NCBI GenBank assembly: GCA_947471745.1
Contig: CANJKZ010000922.1
Span: 1,515,001-1,579,000 of the forward strand
Direction: 5' to 3'
DNA length: 64,000 bases
DNA from: Closterium sp. Naga37s-1
Lineage: Eukaryota; Streptophyta; Zygnematophyceae; Desmidiales; Closteriaceae
Numbering within the stretch: the stretch's first letter is position 1; every line of letters begins with the position of its first letter. The notes under the pieces were generated by a model. That model was not told the origin of the DNA, did no database searches, and worked only from the letters and a program-made list of their open reading frames with translations. A program made the translations under genes and the position numbers. Positions 21,711 to 33,232 of this stretch are shown in pieces.

Positions 21711-24700
21711 TCAAGAAGTCAACAAGTGAGGCACAGTAGGTACAAGGCCTAACACAGTACAGAAACGCTGATGATCACAAGGCTGAAGTGCCTTGGTGAA
21801 AACATCAGCAGTGTTGGCCTGAGAGGCCACGTAAGCAAGACGAAGCTGGCCACGCTGCTGCAACTCTCGAGCAAGGAAGTAGCGCAGAGCAATGTGCTTC
21901 GTTCTGTGCTCCAGTCTGTGCTCTTGACACAAGGCCAGCATGGCCTTGTTGTCGACGTACAGAACTGGAGGAGAACGAGGCGCCTCTCCCAAGTCGGTCA
22001 GCAGGTAGGTGAGCCAGCGAAGCTCCTGTGCAGCCATGGCCCCAGCGTAGATCTTAGCCTCACAACTGGAGCTGAGAACAGAAGAAGAGCGGGTAGACCG
22101 CTAGGAGACAGAACCGGAGCCAAGGCTGAAGGTGTAACCCTGTGACGACCGCTGCGTAGCCAAGTCGTCAACCCAGGAGGCGTCAGCGTGACCAGTGAGG
22201 ACAACTCGAGCCCGTCCTCCAAGCACGAGCCCCATGCCCGATGTACTGCACAAGTATCGCAACACCCTCTTCGCAGCATCCCAGTGCACCTTTCGGTGCC
22301 TGCCGGGAGCCACGTAACGAGCCAGAAGGCTGAGAGGGTATGCGAGGTCAGGTCGTGTGCAAGTCATCAGGTACATGAGGCAGCCCACAAGCTCTGGATA
22401 CGGGCCACTCGGCTCTACGGACTCGTCCGAAGGTGGAGCTGAGAGCGAGTGACCGGTAGGCAGAAGAGTGGACTGTGGCGAGGAGTACGTGAAGCCGAAG
22501 CGCTGAAGGACCTGCTGCACCATGTGTGACTGAGTCAAGGTAATGGTGCGCTGTGCTCTGTCCCGGGTGATCCGCAAGCCAAGATAACTTGTCAGCTCAC
22601 CCAAGTCTGTGCACGTGTGTCTCTTCTGCAGCTCGGACTTCACGTGGGCGAGTGCCTCAGTGTCAGCAGTAGCAAAGACAAGGTCGTCTACGTACACGAG
22701 AACGTAGAACGGCGGCAGAGTAGTGTCAGTGCATAAGAACAGAGAAGGGTCAGCAGTGGAAGGAGCAAAACCAAGAGAAGCAAGAGTCGTCCTGAGCGTG
22801 TCGTGCCACTCACGAGGTGCCTGGCGGAGACCATAGACTGGCCGCCGGAGGCTCCACTGGGTACCAGCAGGAAACGACCCAGTGAAGCTAGGTGGGCGGC
22901 GCAGCCAGATCTCCTCGTGCAGGCTGCCCTGTAGGAAGGTTGTGCTGAAGTCAAGCGAGTGGAGCTCGTAGTCACGCTTAGCAGCAACGTGCAGCAGTAC
23001 CCGAAGAGTGGTCATCTTCGGGGTAGGGGAGAAGGTCTGAAAGAAGTCAACTCCCTGTCGCTGACTGAAGCCACATGCAACGTAACGCGCCTTGAAGGCA
23101 GGCGGAGAACCCGGCGGCCGCTTCACCCTGAAGATCCACATGCCACTGACAATGTTCGCCCCAGGTGGGGGAACCTCGTCTACGTAGGTGCCTATGGACT
23201 TCCAGGAAGCCATCTCTGCGTCCATGGCTGCCTGCCACTGAGAGGAGTAGGGACCCTCTATCGCCTCTGCGTAAGAGCGCGGGGTCGGGATGTCTAGTGC
23301 ATCCGGGTCTCCCTCAGGGGCAAGCAGCATGGACACGAGATGAGGTGAAGCAGCGGCAAAGCACTCAAGGTCCTCATGCCTGTCCTCAAGGACGTCTGTG
23401 CCAAGAGCACACTCACCCCCGACGGACGGAGGACAGACAGACGCAGACGCAGCAACAAGACTAGTGGCGTAATCTAGGCGACAGGCTGCAGCAAAGTCAA
23501 CAAGCTCAGCAACAAGAGCAGACGCAGCAGAGGACTCAAACAGAGGGTCAGTGACAGTAGTGGCGAGAAAGCGCGTGACAGTAGGAATAGCAGCACGAAG
23601 GGAGTCAGACTCCGGGTCCGGACCGTCAGGAAGAGAGGACGCAGGAGGAGAGGGCAGAGGGACACTCTGTGAAGCAGTAGAAGGACGCAGTGTCAAAGAG
23701 TGAGTGCCTGGGACAGGAGGAAGACGTGGACGCGAAACACGACCAGCGCTAACAGTGCGGACAGGCGACGCAGAACGAGACGCAGGCGACAGAGGACGCG
23801 ACTCAGGCTCACGACGCTCCGTAAGACCTCTAGTCGGACCAGAGTAAGGAGAAGGACCAGGCAGGGGAGGGGCCGGCTGCAACTGCGACTGAGACTGGAC
23901 AAGCGGTGGACTCAGGAAAGGAGGAGGAGGACCAGGAGAAGGCGGGGAGCCAAGAACCTGCTGAAGGAGGGGAACGTAGTACGGCCGCGGCCGCGCAGCG
24001 CCTCGAGAAACAGCAGAGACAGAACCGGTACCCTCAGCCCCAGGGTCTCCAGTCCCAGCAGCACCTCCAGCAGCTCCAGCACCAACACCAGCAGCACCTC
24101 CAGCAGCTCCAGCACCAGCACCACCTCCAGCAGCACCAGCACCTCCAGCAGCTCCAGTAGCACCTCCAGCACCTACAGCACCAGCAGCACCTCCAGCAGC
24201 TCCAGCACCAGCAGCACCTCCAGTAGCTCCAGCACCAGCACCACCTCCAGCAGCGCCAGCACCTCCAGTAGCTCCAGGAGCACCTCCAGTACCTACAGCA
24301 CCAGCAGCACCTCCAGCAGCTCCAGCACCAGCAGCAGCTCCAGCACCAGCACCACCTCCAGCAGCGCCAGCACCTCCAGTAGCTCCAGTCGCACCTCCAG
24401 CATCTCCAGCAGCTCCAGCACCAGCAGCACCTCGACAGCGCCGAGAGTACCACTCACGAAGCCGCTGTGGAGAGAGGGGCTCCCGCCGCGACGGGACACC
24501 CAGAGCACCTCCAGACTCAGCACCCCCAGTCTCGGCACCCCCAGTCTCAGCACCCCCAGTCTCAGCACCCCTAGCAGCACCTGAGTCGACAGCTACCTTG
24601 ACCGGCTCGGCAGGGTCTACCTGGGACACACCTGAGGGGGCAGGACCCTGGGGGGGGAGGGGGTCTACCAGGGGAGTACCTAGTGCGAGGAAGAGCGTCG

Positions 24701-25450
24701 GGGGAGGGGGAGAGGCAGTGCGGTAGGGAAAGAGACGGTAGTACGACACCGACTCGTCGAACGTGACGTCCTGAGAGGACAGAACACGACGCAAGGTGGG
24801 GTGGTAGAACTGCCACCCGGGTGCGTCAGGACGGAAGCCAAGGAAGACACAGGAAACGGCACGGGAGGACAGCTTGTCCGCAGTAGTATCGCGGACAAAA
24901 GCTCGAGATCCCCAGACACGAAACGCGGACGCATCGCCAACCTTCCCCGTCCACCGCAGAGTAGGTGTGGTCTCCGGCAAGGAGACACGAGGCTGAAGGT
25001 TGATCTGATGCGCCGCGTACTGAACCGCGAACGGCCACAGAAAATGGGGAGCAGCCGTATGGATCATGGACGTACGAGCGACGTCCATGACCATGCCAAT
25101 GCGGCGCTCAGCAATCCCATTTTGCTGCGGGGAGGCCGGAAGCGTGAACGTCTGGCGGATGCCCTCCGAACGACAGAAGGCTCTCAGGAGGTCGGAGGAA
25201 AACTCCCCACCTCTGTCCGAGTGCAGGCGCAGAACAGGAAGGTCTGAGCCGAAACTCTCACTGAGCTGGCGACGAGCACCGCGGATCCAGTCGATCAACA
25301 CCTCAGTGACCTCACCCTTGCTGCGCAAGGGGAAGACTGTGGTGTAACGCGAGTAGTCGTCAACGACCAGGAGGAAGTAGCGCTCGTGACCCTGTCCACG
25401 GACGCGGGCTGGGCCCCACACGTCTATGTGAAGAGTCTGCAGAGGGGCCT
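21711..25450 (-). pseudogene. E2 pol relic: integrase, spacer, reverse transcriptase, RNase H
   Basis: A long minus-strand copia polyprotein segment. Integrase has LQTLHIDVWGPARVRG, FLLVVDDYSRYTTVFPL and HSDRGGEFSSDLL. The spacer is a Gly/Ala repeat (GAAGGAGAGAAGGA type) between about 24030 and 24435. Reverse transcriptase has ELHSLDFSTTFLQGSLHEEI, and RNase H ends TADVFTKALQP. The second partial unit to the right (reverse-transcriptase start plus spacer, 25450-26856) is a rearranged duplicate of the same region. Confidence 0.85.
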
Positions 25451-26856
25451 CAGTCGCGGAGAACCCGGCGGCCGCTTCACTCTGAAAATCCACATGCCAT
25501 CGACTATGTTCGCCCCAGGAGGAGGAACCTCGTCGACGTAGGTGCCTGTGGACTTCCAGGAAGCCATCTCTGCGTCTATGGCTTCTGCCACTGAGAGGAG
25601 TACTCACCCGTGATCGCCTCAGCATAAGAGATGTCAAGTGCATCTGGGTCTCCCTCAGGGCAAAGCAGCATGGATGCGAAACGAGGTAAAGTTGCCGCAA
25701 GACACTTAAGCTCAAACTGTCTGTCCTCAAGGACGTCACTGCTAAGGGCAGGCTCACCCCCGACGGACAGAGGACAGACAGACTCAGACTTAGTAATAAG
25801 ACTCGCGACGTAGTCGAGTCGACTCCTAGCTGCAAAGTCGACTAGCTCAGTGACTAGGGCAAACGCTCCAGTAGACTCAAGGTCAAGGTCAGTGACGACA
25901 GTAGCAAGGAGACGAGTGACAGCAGGACTGGCAGCACGAGCAAGGTCAGACTCAGGGTCAGGAACGTGCGGAAGAGAGGACGTGGGAGGCTCAGGCAGGA
26001 CAACACACTGTGGAACAGAGGAAGGACGAAGTGCCATACCGTGAGTGCTTGGGACAGCAGGAGGACGAGGACGGGCGACACGACGAGGAAGAACAGTTGT
26101 GGAAGCACGAGTCTCAGGCTCACGACGCTCAGTCAGGGACTCGGTCACCTCTGTGTGTGGAGCAGGAGCAGGTAGCGAGGAGCCAGACAGTAGCTGTGGC
26201 GGAGACTGGACTGTCGGTGAACACAGGAGAGGTGGAGTGAGGCGAATGGAAGACGGAAGACTAAGAAACTGGCGAAGGACCGAGTCAGGCGGCGGCAGGG
26301 ACGACTATGGCTGATGGTAGAAAAAAAGTCGGCGCGGGGCAGAACCAGCAGCTCCAGCTCCTCCAGCACCAGCAGCACCAGCACCCCAAGCACCAGCAGC
26401 TCCAGCACCTCCAGTACCTCCAGCTCCAGTGCCTCCAGCACCAGCAGTACCTCCAGCACCTCCAGTGCCAGCAGCTCCAGTAGCACCTCCAGCACCAGCA
26501 GCACCACCTGCTCCGGCAGCTCCAACACCTCTAGTACGAGCACCTCCAGTACCTCTAGCTCCAGCGCCTCCAGCATCAGCAGTACCACCTGCTCCGGCAG
26601 CTCCAGCACCTCTAGTACGAGCACCTCCAGGAACAACAGCTCCAGCACCTCCAGTACCTCTAGTACCTCCAGCTCCAGCGCCTCCAGCACCAGCAGTACC
26701 TCCAGCACCTCCAGTGCCAGTAGCTCCAGTAGCACCTCTAGCACCTCCATCACTAGCAGCACCACCTGCTCCGGCAGCTCCAGCACCTCTAGTACGAGCA
26801 CCGCCAGGACCAGCAGCTCCAGCACCTCCAGTACCTCAAGTACCTCCAGCTCCAGT

Positions 26857-26990
26857 TGTCAAACTTATATCTGCTATGGTCTATTTAGGCTGTAGTGGGG
26901 TAGCTCTTAGAGGGTACAACACTTATGTGTTTCCTACTTGTACCCATCTCATTTCCTAGTTTATTCATTCTTTCGTCAATCCTTCTCACA
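26857..26990 (+). repeat. LTR at the E2/E3 junction, 134 bp, inverted relative to the E2 LTR
   Basis: Starts TGTCAAACTTATATC and ends CTTCTCACA; immediately followed by the primer-binding site TGGTATAGAGC, as expected for a 5' LTR reading rightward. Identical to the reverse complement of 21348-21481. Confidence 0.93.
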
Positions 26991-27119
26991 TGGTATAGAG
27001 CTAGTTTCGAGAATTTTTAAAAAGGGCCCACCACTGAAATTCTTCACTGCCTGCTCGACGCGCGCGTCGCGCCTTCCCTTCGAGGCCCGTAGCGGCCCCT
27101 GCGCCTGCCCTTAGAGCCA

Positions 27120-28005
27120 GCGCCCGCCCCGTAAGGCCCCCTTTTCCGGCCCCGTAAGGCCCCGTAAGTCCCCTTCAGGCCCCGTTTACGGCCCCGTAAG
27201 GCCCCGTTAGGCCCCGTAAGGCCCCGTAAGGCCCCGTTTACGGCCCCGTTTCATGCCCCGTAAGGCCCCGTCAGGCCCCGTAAGGCCCCATTTACGGCCC
27301 CGTTTAAGGCCCCGTAAGGCCCCATAAGGCCCCGTAAGGCCCCGTAAGGCCCCATTTACGGCCTCGTTTAAGGCCCCGTAAGGCCCCGTAAGGCCCCGTA
27401 AGGCCCCATTTACGGCCCCGTTTAAGGCCCCGTAAGGCCTCGTAAGGCCCCGTAAGGCCCCGTAAGGCCCCGTCAGGCCCCGTAAGGCCTCGTTTACGGC
27501 CCCGTTTAAGGCCCCGTAAGGCCCAGTAAGGCCCCGTAAGGCCCCGTCAGGCCCCGTTTAAGGCCCCGTAAGGCCCCGTAAGGCCCCGTCAGGCCCCGTT
27601 TAAGGCCCCGTTAGGCCCCGTACGGCCCCGTAAGGCCCTGTCAGGCCCCGTTAGAGGCCCCGTACAGCCCCGTCAGGCCCAGTTCTCGGCCCCGTCAGGC
27701 CCTGTCAGGCCCAGTTCGGCCCTGCCCCGGCCCTACCCCAACCTGTCGCGGCCCTGCGCCGGCCCTGCTGCTGCCCTGTCGCAGCTCTGCCTGCCCCGGC
27801 CCTGCTCCTGAACTGCCCCGGCCCTGCTCCTGAGCTGCCCCGGCCCTGCTCCTGAACTGCCCCGGCCCTGCCCCGGCCCTGCTCCTGAACTGCCCCGGCC
27901 CTGGCCTGGCTCTGCCCCGGCCCTGCCCCTGCCCTGCCCCGGCCCTGCTCCTGAACTGCCCCGGCCCTACCCCGGCCCTGCCCCAGCCTCTCCCCTGGTA
28001 AGAGC
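27120..28005 (+). repeat. E3 leader minisatellite
   Basis: First a 10-bp-based array GGCCCCGTAA, with GGCCCCGTTTAC variants, to about 27700; then an array of GGCCCTGCTCCTGAACTGCC units to about 28000. It occupies the interval between primer site and gag start. Confidence 0.9.
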
Positions 28006-28108
28006 GCCGCGCTGCCGAGCCACACCGCCCTGCCGAGCTGCGCCGCCCTGCCTAGCCTGCTTAGCCGAGTTGCACTGCTGCTACTGCTAGCCTGCTGCTT
28101 CTCCTGTC

Positions 28109-30175
28109 ATGGCTAGTCTCAATGTTCTTACCTTTGATGCTGAGGGTCGAGCTGTTGACTTTGAGGTCTGGCTAGATGATCTGCAGCTTTTCCTACAGTG
28201 CGATAGCAAGGATGGTCTCTCACTGTTCGATCTCACGTCTGGCGCCTCTACTGCCCCTACTGCTGATGCTGACAGTACTGTTCGCTCGCAGTGGCTCACG
28301 CGCGATGCTGCTGCTCGTCTTGCTGTGCGCAATCACCTGCCGTCTACTGAGCGCGCACACTTTAGTCAGTACAAGAGTGCTAGGGCTCTGTACGACGCTG
28401 TAGTTGCACGCTATTCCTCCCCTACCACTGCTGCCCTCAGCCGCCTCATGCTGCCGTACCTTTTTCCTGACCTTGCCGCCTTTGCCACAGTTGCTGACCT
28501 AGTTGCTCACCTCCACACTAGTGACGCTCGCTACCGCGCTGCCCTTCCCACTGAGTTTCTTCCAACGAACTCCCCCCCCATGTACATCACCCTTTACTAC
28601 CTAGTCACCCGCCTCCCTGACTCTCTCTCCTCAGTCAAGGACCACTTTCTCTCCCTTTGCCCTACCGAGCTGACTGTCGACTTGCTAGAGGAGCGCCTTG
28701 CTGCAGCTGAGAAGAGTATCTTAGCTGTTGGGGCTTCCCGCGGCGACCGTCGCACCCCCTTCTTTGAGGGGTGTTCCCCTGTCCCCCTTCTCCCCTCTGT
28801 TGCCTCTGCTGCTGCTGTCGACCTCGTTGGCACTGAGGAGGTCGGCGCAGCGTCTGCCCCTAGTGGGCGACGCCGCACTGGCAAGGGCAAGGGAAGCAAG
28901 GGTGGTGGAGGGGGCGGTGGAGGAAGCGGTGGAGGAGGTGGAGGTGGTGGTGGGGGTGGTCCCGGGGGTGGGGGCGTCGGTGGCGGCAGTGGAGGCTGTG
29001 GAGGCGGTGGTGGAGGCGGTGGAGGCGACGGCAGCGGTGGTGGAGGTAGCGGAGGAGGTGGTGCTGGTTGCGGTGCAGCCACGCAGCGTGGAGGCCTTGG
29101 TGGCAGCCAGCGTCAGCAGCAGCTGCGCACCCGTGAGACCCCGTCTGTTCAGCAGCTTCGTGAGTGGTACGCTGGGCGTGGGAGGTCTGGGGGTGCAGGT
29201 CCCTGCACGTACGTTCTTCGCACAGGCACTCGTAGTGGGGAGGTATGTGGTCTCCCACACACCACGCAGCGCTGTTTCGGCCGCCTGACTGACGCTTGGC
29301 GTACCCAGTTTCCTGACGCTGTTGAGCTTCCTCGTTGGCATGATCTGCTTCTGCAGAATGTGCCTATCTTTGATCTAGACTTTGATGCTATCCTTGCTGC
29401 CATGTATGCTCTTGCTGATATTACTGAGGGTGACTGTTACCTGCGTGTCCCGCCCGACCCGGGCACTGTGGCTGCTGCTCTAGGTGCTAGTGCGGCTGCT
29501 GCTCTAGGTGCTAGTGCGTCTGCTGCTCCAGGTGCTGGTACGTCTCCTCTCTCAGGTACTGCACCTACTGAGTCCTTTCACACCTTCACACTTGACTCTG
29601 GTGCTTCGCGCTCTTTCTTTAGAGACAGCACCACGCTCACGCCGCTCAGTCGGCCTGTTGTGGTCTCCCTTGCTGACCCCTCAGGGGGCCCAGTACTTGC
29701 ACACTCCTCCACTGTCCTACCGTGTCCTGCGGCCCCGTCGGGCTTGCTGTCAGGACTCCACCTCCCCTCGTTCTCTACGAACCTGGTGAGTGGAGCTGAC
29801 CTCCAGGATGCGTGGGTTGACCAGTTCACCCTTGGAGGTCAGCGTGTGACCCACTGCACTTGCTCTCGGACGGGCCGTCACCTGGCCACGTTCACCCGTC
29901 GGCCAGGGTCGAGTCTGTACACACTGACTACTGCGCCTCCTCCGGTCTCTGCGTCTGGTCAGGTAGCTGCGTCTAGTCAGGTGTTTGCTGCCGCGTCCAG
30001 GTCTAGTCCTGCGTCTGCCCCCTGCTCGTGTCGTCCTTTGGCACACGAGACTCTCCTTTGGCACCGCCGCCTTGGTCACCCCTCCCTGCCTCGTCTTCGA
30101 GGTATGGCCTCCCGTGCCCTTGTCTCGGGTCTACCCAGGTCCCTCCCTCCCCTTCCTCCGGGGCCTGCCCCCACC
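28109..30175 (+). pseudogene. E3 gag, protease and partial integrase relic
   Basis: The copia-type gag opens MASLNVLTFDAEGRAVDFEV followed by WLDDLQLFL, passes AVVARYSS and MLPYLFPDL, then a long poly-Gly tract (about residues 265-330). After this comes a variant Cys/His motif, C-X13-C-X3-H-X4-C (CTYVLRTGTRSGEVCGLPH then TTQRC), instead of the usual CCHC knuckle. The protease has FTLDSGASRSFF; integrase begins ETLLWHRRLGHPSLPRLRG. Confidence 0.85.
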
Positions 30176-32873
30176 TGTGGACTACGAGCTGCACTCCCTC
30201 GACTTCTCCACAGCTTTCTTGCAGGGCAGCCTTCACGAAGAGATCTGGCTGCGCCGCCCACCTGGATTCACTGGGTCGTTTCCTCCTGGTACCCAGTGGA
30301 GCCTCCGACGGCCAGTCTACGGTCTCCGCCAGGCGCCCCGCGAGTGGGACGACACACTGAGGACTACACTTGCGGCTCTTGGGTTTGCTCCTTCCTCTGC
30401 TGACCCGTCGCTGTTTCTACGCACTGACACTACCTTGCCGCCGTTCTACGTTCTCGTGTACGTCGACGCCTTGGTTTTTGCTACTGCTGATACTGAGGCG
30501 CTGGCCCTAGTGAAGGCGGAGCTGCAGGAGAGACATACCTGCACTAACCTGGGTGAGCTGTGTCAAACATAATAGTTTAGGGGCCTAGGGGTTTGACCTA
30601 GGCGAGAGTGACGAGAGAAAAGAGCAAGCCAAAAGAGGAGTTCAATAGTAGAGGGCATACAAGATATAGGCAAGGAATTAGGCAAATGGTACACCACCTA
30701 GCAGGATACTAAGATAACTACACTAGGCTACTGTAGGCATTTATATGAAAGTATACAAATACATTTCAACACACCCCCTAAATGCCTACAGTGGAAACTC
30801 GTGTGTAGCAGAAAGTCTGCACGGGTACAACAGGTGCAGTGGAAGAAACAGAAGCAAGCAAGAGCAGTAGTAGCCGGTGCAGGAGTGGCAAATACAGCTG
30901 TAACACGCCCTCAGCCAAGGCAGAAGCAGTAGAAGGTGTAGGGGCGGTAGGTCGCCTGAGGAGCAGGCTCAGTGGCTGCAACATGCAGCAGGACAGCAGC
31001 GGCTCGACGGCAGCACCTGCAGGCCCCAGCAGCAGACGGCAGAAACAAGGGCAGGTGGCGGCAGGGGCGGCAGCAGGAGGTGCCACGGTAGCAGCGGGTG
31101 GCAGCTGCAGATGCTTGACTGTTTTCCCACCACCCTTTCTTACCCTCCCCCCCACTGCAGCACGAGCGGCAGTGAGAGAGAGAGGAGGGGTGGCTGCTGG
31201 CTTTGCAGAATCTCTCTCGCCACCCTCTCACTTTCCCCCCGTTTCCCCTCACCCTCCCCCCGCAACCTCTCCCCCCCCCTCACGGCGGACCCCGCTGAAG
31301 GGAGGGGTAGGACGGGCTGCAGGCAACTCACACCCGCCACCCCCACATCTCCCTCCCCCCACGGCGGAAGCTGCGGAAGAGAAGGGGGGGGCGGCGTTAG
31401 CTGCTGCTCACGCAGGTGCTGGCGACGGGCGCTGGTGCTGGCGCACACGGCCGTGCGCGGGTGCGCACGGTCGTACGCGGCTGCGCGCAGCAATGCGCGC
31501 CCGTATGCAGCTGTGCGCGGCTGCTGCTGTGTTCGTGACAGAACGGGGTGGGGCAGGTCGGGACGGGACGGGTAGCGCTGGGCGGGTGACAGGGCGAAGG
31601 AGCAACGGGGCAGTACGAGCCGCCCAGCTCGTCGCCATGATAGCAGACAGCTTGCCGTCGCGCCCGTCGCGTCAGTCGCAACTAAGGGCGCGACAGGCGC
31701 CACAAAACGAGAAATACGCGGTGGGCCCATGGAGTAGTTGAAAACAGCAGGCCAGGATGTTATGTGCTCTGTACCATGTCAAACATAATAGTTTAGGGGC
31801 CTAGGGGTTTGACATAGGCGAGAGTGACGAGAGAAAAAAGCAAGCCAAAAGAGGAGTTCAATAGTAGAGGGCATACACGATATAGGCAAGGAATTAGGCA
31901 AATGGTACACCACCTAGCAGGAAACTAAGATAACTACACTAGGCTACTGTAGGCATTTATATGAAAGTATACAAATACATTTCAACAAGCTGCGTAGCTA
32001 TCTTAGCTTGCAGATCACCCGGGACAGAGCACGGCGCACCATCACACTGACTCAGTCACACATGGTGCACCAGGTCCTTCAGCGCTCCGCCTTCCATTTC
32101 TCCTCGCCACAGCCCACTCCTCTGTCTACTGGCCACTCGCTCTCAGCTCCACCTTTGACGAGTGCGTAGATCCGAGTGGTCCGTACCCAGAGCTTGTGGG
32201 TTGCCTCATGTACGTGATGACATGCACACGACCTGACCTCGCGTACCCACTCAGCCTCCTGGCTCGCTACGTGGCTCCCGGTAGACACCGAAAGGTGCAC
32301 TGGGATGCTGCGAAGAGGGTACTGCGTTACTGGTGCATTACATCGGGCATGGGGCTCGTGCTTGGAGGACAGGGTTCAGTGGTACTCACAGGACACTCCG
32401 ACGCTTCTTGGGCCGACGACCAGGAGACTCAGCGTTCGTCACAGGGTTACAACTTCAGTCTTGGCTTTGGTTCTGTCTCATGGAGGTCCACTCGTTCTTC
32501 TTCTGTGCTTGGTTCCAGCTGTGAGGCCGAGATCTACGCTGGGGCCATGGCTGCACAAGAGCTACGCTGGCTGACCTACCTGCTGAGCGACTTGGGGGAG
32601 CGGCCTCGTTCTCCTCCAGTTCTGTACGTCGACAACAAGGCAATGCTTGCCTTGTGTCATGAGCAGAGACTGGAGCACAGAAGGAAGCACATTGCTGTTC
32701 ACTACTTCCTTGCGCGTGAGCTGCAGCAGCGTCCCCAGCTCTGCCTTTCCTACGTGGCCTCGCGGGCCAACACTGCTGATGTGTTCAGCAAGGCCCTTTG
32801 GTCTGGTGATCATCAGCGTTTCTGCACTGCTCTTGGGCTTGTGCCCGCTCTGCCTCACCTGCTGGTTGCTTGA
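30176..32873 (+). pseudogene. E3 reverse transcriptase and RNase H relic, split by an insertion
   Basis: ELHSLDFSTAFLQGSLHEEI opens the recognised reverse transcriptase; after the inserted element (30561-31987) the region continues with ITLTQSHMVHQVLQR, GCLMYVMTCTRPDLAYPLSL and RNase H ending NTADVFSKAL. Confidence 0.85.
30561..31987 (-). mobile_element. Short nonautonomous LTR element (TRIM/SMART-like), 1427 bp, looks whole
   Basis: Two 211-bp LTRs (30561-30771 and 31777-31987, about four differences) in direct orientation enclose about 1 kb. On the minus strand the right LTR is followed by TGGTACAGAGC, an initiator-Met-tRNA primer site, and the left LTR is preceded by the purine tract GGCATTTAGGGGGTG. 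The perfect 5-bp duplication AGCTG flanks it (30556-30560, 31988-31992). The interior has no recognisable gag or pol, so it must depend on another element. LTR identity near 98% suggests a fairly recent insertion, later than E3. Confidence 0.92.
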
Positions 32874-33117
32874 CTTGCTCTTGTTGTACACTGATATATC
32901 TTTATACCTGCTTGTTTACTCTTGCTAGGTTGTGATCAGTGTACTGCCTTGCTATTATAACTCTGCATGTGAACTGGCCTTGTGGTCGCTTGCTTGTGCT
33001 CAGATTGTGTGGTGTCCTTGAGATCCACCCTGAGCTTTGGTTTGCTTTGTTCCCTTGCTTGACTGGTCTTGTGACCGTCTGTTGTGTTTGCTATCTCCCA
33101 CTTAGCCTATGGGGGTG

Positions 33118-33232
33118 TGTCAAACTATACATTTGTGTTCTCTCTAGGCTATAGTGGGTTAGCCTACAAGGGGTACAACACTTTAGGGTTAGTACTTGTA
33201 CCCAACTCATTCATAGTTCATTCATTCCGACA
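33118..33232 (+). repeat. E3 3' LTR, about 115 bp
   Basis: Follows the polypurine tract CTATGGGGGTG. Starts TGTCAAACTATACATTTG and ends near CCGACA; it differs from the 5' LTR family but resembles the E8 LTR (ACAAGGGGTACAACAC, TTAGGGTTAGTACTTG). Confidence 0.75.

Larger units (their letters stand above)
21348..26856 (-). mobile_element. E2: rearranged Ty1/copia element, broken
   Basis: Minus-strand copia. From left to right in window order: 3' LTR 21348-21481, polypurine tract, RNase H and reverse transcriptase (21711 to about 23340), spacer (about 23340-24600), integrase (24600-25450), and then a second, partial unit consisting of the start of reverse transcriptase (about 25450-25640) and another spacer (25640-26856). 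No gag or protease is recognised. At 26857 it abuts an LTR in the opposite orientation that is identical to its own. It looks young by that identity, but is structurally rearranged and broken in a few places. Confidence 0.8.
26857..33232 (+). mobile_element. E3: chimeric Ty1/copia element, broken, holding a short LTR element
   Basis: Plus-strand copia. Parts: 5' LTR 26857-26990, primer site TGGTATAGAGC, leader with GGCCCCGTAA minisatellite, gag from 28109, protease, part of integrase to about 30170, reverse transcriptase, RNase H to 32873, polypurine tract and 3' LTR 33118-33232. The two end LTRs are clearly different sequences (only about three quarters alike by eye), so the ends come from two families and the element is a chimera. 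A 1.4-kb LTR element is inserted at 30561. Several breaks. Confidence 0.78.

Noticed and set aside
26857-26990. This LTR as the ordinary 5' LTR of the minus-strand E2
   Set aside because: Its orientation is opposite, and its primer site faces rightward into the E3 leader, not leftward into E2.
28597-29341. Pro-rich minus-strand frames opposite the E3 gag
   Set aside because: Antisense of the poly-Gly tract in gag; the plus-strand gag is clearly the coding strand.
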